From Shewanella sp. 1CM18E (GTDB taxonomy: Bacteria; Pseudomonadota; Gammaproteobacteria; Enterobacterales; Shewanellaceae), in the NCBI RefSeq assembly GCF_023161665.1, contig NZ_JALNTW010000013.1:1-64000 (forward strand): 64,000 bases of DNA, in the 5' to 3' direction. Below are positions 27,335-34,841 of the stretch, piece by piece; position 1 is the first letter of the stretch; the number at the start of each line of letters is the position of its first letter. Below the pieces are notes generated by a model, which was given only the letters and a program-made list of their open reading frames with translations, did not search any database and was not told the DNA's origin. Both the position numbers and the translations under genes were made by a program.

Positions 27335-27673
27335 TTAAATCGGCATCTTCATAACGTCGTCGAATGCTTGCACTAAGCGGTTTCGTATTTGGATCATGGC
27401 TGAAAACGACAAGCTGGCTTTTTGTGAAGCCACCATCGCCCCCACGAGATCACTACTCTGACCGCTATCGACTGCACTCACTAAAGCGGATGAAGCGTTT
27501 TGGTCTGCATTGATTTCAGAGACTTTCTGCTTCATTAGTTCGCTAAAAGAAGCGGGTTGAAAACCAAAGTCACGTGGATTTGGGCCGACATTGATGGCGC
27601 CTTTTGCCATCTCGGTGTGAATGCTCATTTGCTGCATTAGCAATTGCGGGCTAGTGATACTGGCATTTGACAT
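27335..27673 (-). CDS. fliE: Lateral MS-ring/rod adaptor FliE
   Basis: 112 residues; the C-terminal SFSAMIQIRNRLVQAFDDVM is diagnostic for FliE. It joins the MS ring to FlgB. It lies 28 bases after lafK in the operon motY-lafK-fliEFGHIJ. Confidence 0.94.
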   Translation of the reverse strand: MSNASITSPQLLMQQMSIHTEMAKGAINVGPNPRDFGFQPASFSELMKQKVSEINADQNASSALVSAVDSGQSSDLVGAMVASQKASLSFSAMIQIRNRLVQAFDDVMKMPI

Positions 27674-27701
27674 AGGAGATCCTTAAAAATCGAATGTAGG
27701 C

Positions 27702-29009
27702 TTACGCGGCATGGCCTGATTGCGACAAGATATGGTCAATATCAATGCCTTGCTCTCTCATTTGCACTAGCTTGTAGCGTAGTGCTCGAGTCGTCATTCC
27801 TAGTGCTTCTGCAGTGCGGTTGCGTTGGCCATTGTTGCGTTTCAATGTGTCGATAATGTATTGAAACTCAGCGTGGCGTTTTGAGGCCTTTAACCCGAGT
27901 TCGTTTGGGCTGTTAAGTTGTTCGCTTGCAGTGCTTGCTAGACCGAGCTCTTCGGCTTGAATTGCCTGCCCGCGACGCATAACAAGTGCACGTTGAATGG
28001 TGTTTTCTAGTTCTCTAACATTTCCCGGCCAGTCGTGGCTTAGGAGTAAATTACGTGCAGGCTCGCTGAAATAGCAGGGCTGATCGGCTGCTAACATTTT
28101 ATAGCGCTGTAAGAAATGCTCTGCGATAGGCAAGATGTCTTCACGGCGTTGGCGCAAGGGTAAAATTTTTATTGGAAGTACATCTAAGCGGTAAAACAGA
28201 TCTTGCCTAAAGCTGCCGTCTTTGACCGCTTGGCGCAGATCTTTATTGGTTGCGGCAATCACACGAATGTTCAAGCTAATCGACTTGTGACTACCTAAAC
28301 GCTCAACTTCTCGCTCTTGCAGCACTCGTAATAACTTGGCTTGCAGTAATAAAGGCATCTCGCCGATTTCATCGAGTAATAAGGTGCCGTTATTAGCCAG
28401 CTCAAATTTACCTGCTTGATCATTGCTGGCTCCGGTGAATGCCCCTTTAACATGGCCAAATAGAATCGACTCTAAAATACTTTCAGGAATGGCTGCACAG
28501 TTAATGGCGATAAATGGCTGATCGGCGCGATTAGAATGACGATGAATATAGCGAGCTAGCGGCTCTTTACCTGTACCACTCTCGCCGGTGAGTAACACAG
28601 TTGCCTCTGTCATTGCCGCTCTGTGAGCTAACATTAAAAGCTGGCGGCTTACTGGTGCGGCACAAATTAATTCGTTATTTGGCAGTTCTAAACGGCGTAA
28701 TCTTTGTAGTAGTGAGCACAGCTGATTTTCATCAATAGGTAGCAATAAATAATCTTGAACACCGCACTGCATAGCTATGCTAGCCAGTTCAGTTTGTTCT
28801 GGCTCTAGTAGGGCAATTTGGTGCTTACCGGGATAACGCTGTAGCTGGGTTTCAACGTCATTTGGTTGCGATAGCGATAAGTTGACCAAGCTTAACCAAG
28901 GCGTTTTATCTGCTGTGGTATCCCATAGATGAAATCCTTGCTCGGCGAGCAAGCTCAAACTTGATTGAGCTATTTGGGTATCGACAAACCTTAAGCTAGA
29001 GCCATTCAT
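27702..29009 (-). CDS. lafK: Lateral flagellar sigma-54 activator LafK
   Basis: 435 residues. Residues 1-110 resemble a degenerate receiver domain without an obvious phosphorylatable aspartate. The AAA+ domain has Walker A GESGTGKE (142-149), the sigma-54-contacting GAFTGA (189-194) and Walker B LLLDEIGE (210-217). The C terminus is a Fis-type helix-turn-helix (NNGQRNRTAEALGMTTRALR). It is therefore a FleQ/FlaK-class master activator of early lateral genes. The LFRS motif used by FleQ to bind c-di-GMP is not evident ahead of Walker A. The likely targets are the lafB and flgB promoters. It overlaps motY by four bases. Confidence 0.94.
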   Translation of the reverse strand: MNGSSLRFVDTQIAQSSLSLLAEQGFHLWDTTADKTPWLSLVNLSLSQPNDVETQLQRYPGKHQIALLEPEQTELASIAMQCGVQDYLLLPIDENQLCSLLQRLRRLELPNNELICAAPVSRQLLMLAHRAAMTEATVLLTGESGTGKEPLARYIHRHSNRADQPFIAINCAAIPESILESILFGHVKGAFTGASNDQAGKFELANNGTLLLDEIGEMPLLLQAKLLRVLQEREVERLGSHKSISLNIRVIAATNKDLRQAVKDGSFRQDLFYRLDVLPIKILPLRQRREDILPIAEHFLQRYKMLAADQPCYFSEPARNLLLSHDWPGNVRELENTIQRALVMRRGQAIQAEELGLASTASEQLNSPNELGLKASKRHAEFQYIIDTLKRNNGQRNRTAEALGMTTRALRYKLVQMREQGIDIDHILSQSGHAA

Positions 29010-29887
29010 TTCACTGCTACCTGAGTTGCTGATTTAACGAGTCGAAGGGTGACTCGACGATTGAGTTCTCGACCTGAAACGCTGCTATTACTCGCCGTTG
29101 GCGCTCGATTTCCGTGATGACGGACTTGGATAATATTGGCTGGCACCCCGAGTTCAATAAGTCTCGACATGACTTCGTCAGCGCGCTCTTTGCTTAGTAT
29201 TAAATTCGATAGATGGTCACCAGACGCGTCTGCATGGCCGTCTATGAGTATTTCTTTAATGCTAGGATCTGCTTGTAGGTAGCGATAAAGCGCATATAGG
29301 TCTTGTTCATGGCCAGCTTGAAGTTGGCTTGAGCTACTTGCAAATCGTAAATCTAAACGGCGCAGATACTCGAATGATTGTGGTAGTAATTGTTGACGGC
29401 AAACTCGGAATTGGTTCGCAGCAGTTTGGGTTGATACAGGGCTTGAATTGATGAGGTAATTGGTTTCTGCGGCAGAGATGGCCACTTGCCAAGTGAGCCC
29501 CTGTTCGAGCGCTTCTAAAAAAATAGCGATATTTTTTTGGCTGCTGGCGTTAGAGCCGTGCCAATTAAGCAAGGTAGTTGCTGATGAAGAGACTTGATTT
29601 GATTGCCACGAAGGAGCGACAACAGTGGCAATACTTTGACTATTTTCTAAATGTAGCCAGTCTGTCTGCAAAGTTAGCGTTAACGCCTCGCCAGGCTTTG
29701 CTATGAGTTGTAAGGTGCCGAAACGCTGCACTTTATGACTTATCTGACAGCCAAATATATCACCAGAAAAATCCCAATGGGCTTTTTCTAAATGGGTTTG
29801 ATAGCTATTTGTTACCGCCATTGCATTATTGGCTGTGGCCATAACAATAAAATTCAAACAGATTAATATATAAACTGAAGGTTTCAA
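29006..29887 (-). CDS. motY: Lateral motor protein MotY
   Basis: 293 residues with a signal peptide (about 1-24), a MotY N-terminal domain (HWDFSGDIFGCQISHKVQRF) and a C-terminal OmpA-like peptidoglycan-binding domain (KEILIDGHADASGDHLSNLI through GRELNRRVTLRLV). In Vibrio, MotY forms the T ring around the basal body and anchors stators; the lateral copy heads the lafK operon, exactly as here. Confidence 0.93.
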   Translation of the reverse strand: MKPSVYILICLNFIVMATANNAMAVTNSYQTHLEKAHWDFSGDIFGCQISHKVQRFGTLQLIAKPGEALTLTLQTDWLHLENSQSIATVVAPSWQSNQVSSSATTLLNWHGSNASSQKNIAIFLEALEQGLTWQVAISAAETNYLINSSPVSTQTAANQFRVCRQQLLPQSFEYLRRLDLRFASSSSQLQAGHEQDLYALYRYLQADPSIKEILIDGHADASGDHLSNLILSKERADEVMSRLIELGVPANIIQVRHHGNRAPTASNSSVSGRELNRRVTLRLVKSATQVAVK

Positions 29888-30431
29888 TTTGTCATAATCC
29901 TTAAATGTAGAAAGGGTGTTTTTTATAATTCTATTTTTAAGGTTGCTAATTAAACACGTAATATTAATTTAAGTAAAACTCTTTTGGTTTTATTTTTTAT
30001 TTAAATCAATTTTTAAGTAATTAGTTTTGCTTGCCGTGTAATAAACGCTTGCAGTAATACCTTAACTGATTTAAAACCATCACCTTAAAAATTTATTTTC
30101 ATATATCGCTTGGTTGTTTTTGCGCCAGATAAAGGTTTGGCATAGATGTTTGTTATGCCGTAAGTGATTGTTTTGTTTTGGCTAAAGTGTTTTTCGGTAA
30201 GTTTTTTAAATAAAATTTCAGTTTTTTATTTAAATTGTCGCTTTGAGTTTAGTTATTTGCGTTAAATACTTATCATTGACGAAAAATGTTTTTGTTTATA
30301 TTTTGCTTTCAGTTTTGTTAGGCTTATTTTTAATTAAGTTTTGTTGAGTCGCTATTTTGGCATTAGTCATTTTAATAGCTTTTTTAGTTGTTACGCCGAT
30401 TTATTGACGCTGTATTTTTGTGGGAAATATG
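29888..30431. promoter_or_regulatory. Long AT-rich divergent promoter region between motY and fliM
   Basis: About 540 bases, very AT-rich, with no credible gene on either strand. It separates the operon that encodes the master activator LafK from the export/switch operon, so both promoters should lie here. I see no consensus sigma-54 site. A GCCGATTT element at 30395-30402 matches six of eight bases of a sigma-28 -10 box, but its -35 partner is poor. A GGCATA-N9-TATGCC palindrome lies at 30139-30159. The base composition suggests H-NS-type silencing, which is inference. Confidence 0.55.
30139..30159. promoter_or_regulatory. Candidate operator palindrome GGCATA-N9-TATGCC
   Basis: A perfect six-base inverted repeat with nine-base spacing lies in the middle of the divergent motY/fliM region, where an upstream regulator of the whole lateral system would be expected to act. 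The protein that binds it, if any, is unknown. Confidence 0.3.
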
Positions 30432-31313
30432 ATGAAGACAACCGCTAAAGCCAATTTAATTAAATCCAATAAGGGAATTAAGGTTAGGCCCGTAGTATTA
30501 ATTAAGGAAAAATTGGCGCGTAGTCGGCTTTTATTGCAATTAGAGTCATGTCAGCGGCCAATGATGGATGTAGTGAATGAGTTACTACTGCCAATAACCC
30601 GTCAAGGTCACTATGCATTGTCTAATGTATCGCTGAGTGTTCACCATCAAGCCTTAATACCTGAGTTGGAGCATGCCTGGTTTTTATTAAGCTATAACCG
30701 CGTTGAATTAGGTTGGTGGTCAATAGACAAATGCACACTCGACCAGCTCGCGAGTAGTTATTACGGTTGCTATTCAACGACTATGGTATCGCCGTTAAGA
30801 TCGCCAAGTCAGTCTGAATTTCGCTTAGTAAAGCGCCTTATGTTGGCCGCAATTGCGACATTGCCTATCACTGAAATTGACATCAGCAAGCTTGAGTTGG
30901 AGCTGGTGATGAGTAAAACCCCTATTACAGCTCCTGTTTGCTGTGAGCTAAGTTTTCCTGCGGCTCATTTTGGCCCTGCCATTAAGTTTTATATGGCCGA
31001 GCATTTGCTGGAGTTGATGGCTGAACAGCCTAGCCAGTATCAGGCTGATCCTGAACTTGCGCATAAGTTGGCTCAGCGTCTCAAACAGATCCCAGTTAAA
31101 ACCTTGTTGGAGTTAGGGCGTCAAAGTATGCCTGTTACTTCGCTGCAAAGTTTGGCTGTTGGCGATGTATTGCCAATGAACTTACATTCTCGCTGCCCAG
31201 TTACAGTTGGCAAGCGTCCACTTTTTTACGCCACTGTTCATACCCACGAAGGGCAGCTAGTGGCTAAATTGACTCAAGAACTGTTTTTACACGAGGAACA
31301 ATTCAATGGCTGA
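30432..31313 (+). CDS. fliM: Lateral switch protein FliM, lacking the CheY-binding N terminus
   Basis: 293 residues from the ATG with GGGA six bases upstream (a second ATG lies three bases earlier). The C-terminal SpoA/FliN-like domain is visible (LQSLAVGDVLPMNLHSRCPV, then GKRPLFYATVHTHEGQLVAK). The N terminus is basic (MKTTAKANLIKSNKGIKVRP) and has no counterpart of the LSQ.EIDALL peptide by which CheY-P binds ordinary FliM. The central domain is very diverged, without the usual GGxGxxG. It sits at the start of fliMNPQR-flhBA and overlaps fliN by eight bases. Confidence 0.9.
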   Translation: MKTTAKANLIKSNKGIKVRPVVLIKEKLARSRLLLQLESCQRPMMDVVNELLLPITRQGHYALSNVSLSVHHQALIPELEHAWFLLSYNRVELGWWSIDKCTLDQLASSYYGCYSTTMVSPLRSPSQSEFRLVKRLMLAAIATLPITEIDISKLELELVMSKTPITAPVCCELSFPAAHFGPAIKFYMAEHLLELMAEQPSQYQADPELAHKLAQRLKQIPVKTLLELGRQSMPVTSLQSLAVGDVLPMNLHSRCPVTVGKRPLFYATVHTHEGQLVAKLTQELFLHEEQFNG

Positions 31314-31662
31314 CAATAGCATTTTACAAGACGATGATTTTTTATTGGATGATGATTTTTTCGCTGATACAGCTATTGGTGAAGCTAAAGTGTCGGCTAA
31401 GCCTGTAAAAGATATGTCTTTTTTTCAACAGCTTCCTGTGCATGTCACTCTAGAGTTAGCGAGTGTTGAAATGTCTTTAGGTGAGTTAACCCAAATGGGC
31501 GAGGGCGATGTTGTTGCCCTTGACCGCATGGTTGGTGAGCCGCTGGATATTCGAGTTAACGGCGCTCTGCTTGGGCGTGGCGAAGTGGTCGAAGTTAATG
31601 GTCGTTACGGCGTGCGTTTACTTGAGGTTGAGGCAACAAGCTTAACTGGAGCTGCTGACTAA
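31306..31662 (+). CDS. fliN: Lateral switch protein FliN
   Basis: 118 residues. An acidic N terminus is followed by a SpoA domain: LPVHVTLELASVEMSLGELT, then GDVVALDRMVGEPLDIRVNG and GEVVEVNGRYGVRL. It completes the C ring with FliM and FliG. It is followed two bases later by fliP, so the fliO gene normally found between them is absent. Confidence 0.96.
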   Translation: MADNSILQDDDFLLDDDFFADTAIGEAKVSAKPVKDMSFFQQLPVHVTLELASVEMSLGELTQMGEGDVVALDRMVGEPLDIRVNGALLGRGEVVEVNGRYGVRLLEVEATSLTGAAD

Positions 31663-31664
31663 CT

Positions 31665-32393
31665 ATGTGGCGAGTGTTGCTGGTTGTATTGTTAAGCTTT
31701 TCTTCAGCCGCTTATGCAGGCGATGGGTTTACGCTGTTTTCACTTGCTGATGGTGATAAGACCCAAGCTGTAAACGTGAAATTAGAGATTTTGGCACTAA
31801 TGACAGTGCTGAGTTTTCTACCTGCCTTGCTAATGATGTTAACCAGCTTTACTCGAATTATTGTTGTGCTAGCCATTTTGCGTCAGGCGCTGGGTTTACA
31901 GCAGAGTCCGCCAAATAAAGTGCTGATTGGTATCGCTTTGGTGATGACTATTTTTATCATGCGTCCAACCGGACAAGCTATCTACGATGAGGCTTTTCTG
32001 CCTTATGACTTAGGCCACATTGAGTTAACTGAAGCGGTTGCTCGCGCCGAAATACCATTACGACAGTTTATGTTAGCGCAAACCCGAGAAACCGATTTAG
32101 AGCAGATGCTAAAAATTGCCGATGAACCGCTGACGCTAACCGCCGATGAAATCCCTTTCTTTGTGTTAATGCCTGCTTTTGTTCTGAGTGAATTAAAAAC
32201 AGCATTTCAGATTGGATTCTTGATTTTTTTACCTTTCTTGGTAATCGATCTGGTCGTGGCAAGTGTGCTGATGTCTATGGGTATGATGATGCTATCGCCT
32301 TTAATTATCTCGCTGCCATTTAAGTTGATGGTGTTTGTTCTTGTCGATGGTTGGTCGATGACCGTAAGTACACTAGTCGCGAGTTATGGCTAA
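31665..32393 (+). CDS. fliP: Lateral export gate protein FliP
   Basis: 242 residues with a signal peptide (1-18) and four transmembrane segments. FliP signatures LTSFTRIIVVLAILRQALGL, PPNKVLIGIALVMTIFIM and AFQIGFLIFLPFLVIDLVVA are intact. It forms the export channel with FliQ and FliR. In other flagella FliP needs the scaffold FliO to assemble; none is recognisable here. Confidence 0.97.
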   Translation: MWRVLLVVLLSFSSAAYAGDGFTLFSLADGDKTQAVNVKLEILALMTVLSFLPALLMMLTSFTRIIVVLAILRQALGLQQSPPNKVLIGIALVMTIFIMRPTGQAIYDEAFLPYDLGHIELTEAVARAEIPLRQFMLAQTRETDLEQMLKIADEPLTLTADEIPFFVLMPAFVLSELKTAFQIGFLIFLPFLVIDLVVASVLMSMGMMMLSPLIISLPFKLMVFVLVDGWSMTVSTLVASYG

Positions 32394-32420
32394 CTTTTTA
32401 TCCATGGAGTTTATGTGTTT

Positions 32421-32567
32421 ATGAGACTAGCAGACAAAGAATACCTGCAGCTGTATAACTCTTTTTCTGATGCACTGTATTGGCTGCTTGGTGCGGTAAT
32501 GCTGGCTTTGGTGGCATTAAATGATTGGCCAGCTGTGATCAGTCTATTGATGAGTTTTGGGGCTTAA
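32421..32567 (+). CDS. 48-residue membrane protein between fliP and fliQ
   Basis: An open frame of 48 codons starting ATG at 32421 (an in-frame GTG at 32415 has GGAG five bases upstream and would add two residues). It begins MRLADKEYLQLYNSFSDALY, amphipathic and charged, and continues as one hydrophobic helix (about residues 20-33), then NDWPAVISLLMSFGA. It lies 27 bases after fliP and 69 before fliQ on the same strand. I do not recognise it. Its place in an operon that lacks fliO makes a small export-gate factor an attractive guess, but FliO is normally longer and lies before fliP. Confidence 0.6.
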   Translation: MRLADKEYLQLYNSFSDALYWLLGAVMLALVALNDWPAVISLLMSFGA

Positions 32568-32636
32568 TGCAATGTGCATCAATGATCTGGCTCAGTCGAT
32601 ATTGTTAACACTGGCTGTGAAATAGGGCTTTAGGCT

Positions 32637-32906
32637 ATGGACATTAATGAACTAACAGCGATGTTTGCCGAAGCGATATTTCTGGTTGTCGCAATGGTTG
32701 GAGTTTTGGTTGTACCAGGCCTGTTGGTTGGATTGTTTATTGCCGTATTTCAGGCGGCGACCCAAGTTAACGAGCAAACCTTAAGCTTTTTACCGCGCTT
32801 GGTTATTACCTTGTTGATGGTGGTTTTTGCTGGTGAGTGGTTACTGATGAAAATCTGCGATTTCTTTGATCGTTTGTTTATGAACATTCCACATTTAATC
32901 GGCTAA
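32637..32906 (+). CDS. fliQ: Lateral export gate protein FliQ
   Basis: 89 residues, the standard length, with two transmembrane helices and the conserved VPGLLVGLFIAVFQAATQVN followed by EQTLSFLPR. It is part of the FliPQR channel. The 240-base interval from fliP is unusually long and contains the 48-codon ORF. Confidence 0.97.
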   Translation: MDINELTAMFAEAIFLVVAMVGVLVVPGLLVGLFIAVFQAATQVNEQTLSFLPRLVITLLMVVFAGEWLLMKICDFFDRLFMNIPHLIG

Positions 32907-32916
32907 GGGTTAATCG

Positions 32917-33696
32917 TTGCTGTCGCTAACCTCTGTGCAAATTAGTGCATTTATCGGCACTTTTTGGTGGCCATTTTGCCGAATTATGGGCGCATTTATG
33001 GTTATGCCTTTTTTGGGCAATAACTATATCCCGGCTACGGTACGCATTCTATTAGCCATGAGTATTTCTGCATTAATCGCCCCGTTATTGCCACCTGTGC
33101 CACAGGTTGATGCCGTTTCTTTTCAAGCGCTTATTCTAGCAGTTGAGCAGCTACTAATTGGCTTTATGTTGGCACTGTTTCTGTCGATTATGATCCATGT
33201 GATGACGCTTTTTGGCGCCATGATGTCGATGCAAATGGGCTTGTCGATGGCAGTAATGAATGACCCTTCAAGTGGCGGTAGCAACCCCATTCTTGGCCTG
33301 TGGTTTATGCTTTATGGCACTTTATTGTTTTTGGCACTCGATGGCCATTTAGTTGCAATCGGTGTGTTAGTCGATAGTTTTAAGCTGTGGCCGATAGGTA
33401 TGGGTGTATTTGAGTTGCCTCTTATGGGACTTATTGCGCGATTTGCCTGGATCTTTGCCGCTGCATTCATGTTAGCACTGCCAGCTATCTTGGCGATGTT
33501 AGTCGTTAACCTCACTTTTGGCGTATTGAGCCGCGCCGCGCCCTCATTAAATGTATTTGCCCTTGGCTTTCCTATGTCTATGTTGATGGGGCTTTTGTGC
33601 GTATTTTTCTCATTTAGTGGTTTGCCGAGTCGTTATAGCGATTTGTGTTTAGATGCCCTGTCTGCCATGTACCAGTTTATAGGTGGTGCGATATGA
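32917..33696 (+). CDS. fliR: Lateral export gate protein FliR
   Basis: 259 residues with a probable TTG start (AAGGG eight bases upstream), giving MLSLTSVQISAFIGTFWWPF. Five or six hydrophobic segments follow, including the FliR pattern FRIMGAFMVMP-like CRIMGAFMVMPFLGNNYIP and RAAPSLNVFALGFPMSMLMG. Its stop overlaps the flhB start as ATGA, so the two are co-translated. Confidence 0.95.
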   Translation: MLSLTSVQISAFIGTFWWPFCRIMGAFMVMPFLGNNYIPATVRILLAMSISALIAPLLPPVPQVDAVSFQALILAVEQLLIGFMLALFLSIMIHVMTLFGAMMSMQMGLSMAVMNDPSSGGSNPILGLWFMLYGTLLFLALDGHLVAIGVLVDSFKLWPIGMGVFELPLMGLIARFAWIFAAAFMLALPAILAMLVVNLTFGVLSRAAPSLNVFALGFPMSMLMGLLCVFFSFSGLPSRYSDLCLDALSAMYQFIGGAI

Positions 33697-34826
33697 GCAA
33701 TAAAGATAGTGGCCAAAGTAAAACAGAAAAAGCGACTCCGCAGAAACTACGTAAAGCTCGTGAACAAGGACAGGTTCCGCGCTCTAAAGATCTGGCAGCA
33801 TCAGCGTTAATCATTGGCTGTTCGTTAATGCTCACCACAACAAGTGATTGGATTGCAGCTCGAATGGCTGAATTAACGCGGACCAATATGGTGTTTACTA
33901 AGGCTCAGTTAGATGAGCCTGGCATGATGGCGCGGCATATGGCACATGCCTTATTGGAGATCCTTAATATTCTTGGACCATTGTTTTTAATGGTGGCCAT
34001 TGTTGCCATGGTGGCAGGAGCTATGCCTGGCGGGCTGATTTTTAGCTTTAATAATGCAAATTTCAAATATAGCCGCATTGACCCTATTGCTGGCTTAGGG
34101 CGCATGGCATCAGTTAAGTCATTGGTTGAGCTTGTAAAATCAATTCTAAAAATAGTATTGCTGATTGGCATTATGTTGCTCTTTTTGCAGAAAAACTTTC
34201 AAGACTTGATGGCAATTAGCCAATTGCCAGTGGATGAAGCAGTAGTAAAGGGCATTGATATGCTCAGTTTGGCTATGTTGTACCTAGGCTTAGGCTTGTT
34301 GCTGATTACTTTTATCGATGTGCCGTATCAATATTGGAGCCATCACAAAGAATTGAGAATGTCTCTGCAAGAGGTGAAAGACGAACACAAACAGCAAGAT
34401 GGCAAGCCAGAAATTAAAGCTAAGATTCGTCAAATGCAGCAGCGTATCAGTCGCTCGCGTGCTGATATCTCTGTGCCTAAAGCCGATGTGCTATTGGTTA
34501 ACCCAAGTCATTATGCTGTGGCTCTTAAATATGATTTAGATAAAGCGGATGCACCTTATGTGGTCGCGAAAGGCACCGATGAGTTAGCTCTTTATATGCG
34601 TGATATTGCTAAGCGTCACGACATTGAAGTGATAGAGCTGCCACCGCTAACCCGCGCGATTTATTACTCCACTCAAGTTGAACAACAGATCCCTGCTGGG
34701 CTATTTGTTGCGATTGCCCATGTACTTACGTATGTAATGCAACTGCGGGCCGCAAGACAAGGTATTCAGGCTAAGCCTGAGCCATTGCCACACTTTTTTA
34801 TTCCTAAAAACTTACAACATGATTAA
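33693..34826 (+). CDS. flhB: Lateral export switch protein FlhB
   Basis: 377 residues from the ATG in the ATGA overlap with fliR. The N terminus (KTEKATPQKLRKAREQGQVP) and four transmembrane segments are typical. The self-cleavage motif, normally NPTH, reads NPSH at residues 270-273, in the same position as in Salmonella (Asn269-Pro270). The asparagine, proline and histidine are kept, so cleavage probably still occurs. It switches export from hook to filament substrates on a signal from LafE. Confidence 0.96.
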   Translation: MSNKDSGQSKTEKATPQKLRKAREQGQVPRSKDLAASALIIGCSLMLTTTSDWIAARMAELTRTNMVFTKAQLDEPGMMARHMAHALLEILNILGPLFLMVAIVAMVAGAMPGGLIFSFNNANFKYSRIDPIAGLGRMASVKSLVELVKSILKIVLLIGIMLLFLQKNFQDLMAISQLPVDEAVVKGIDMLSLAMLYLGLGLLLITFIDVPYQYWSHHKELRMSLQEVKDEHKQQDGKPEIKAKIRQMQQRISRSRADISVPKADVLLVNPSHYAVALKYDLDKADAPYVVAKGTDELALYMRDIAKRHDIEVIELPPLTRAIYYSTQVEQQIPAGLFVAIAHVLTYVMQLRAARQGIQAKPEPLPHFFIPKNLQHD

Positions 34827-34841
34827 AGGTTATTTGAATTA

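Noticed and set aside
30137..30161. Possible sigma-54 promoter before fliM (TGGCATAGATGTTTGT)
   Set aside because: The spacing between the GG and the -12 element is off by one and the GC is missing.
32568..32636. 17-codon frame (MCINDLAQSILLTLAVK) after the 48-codon ORF
   Set aside because: Too short, overlaps another start and has no ribosome site.
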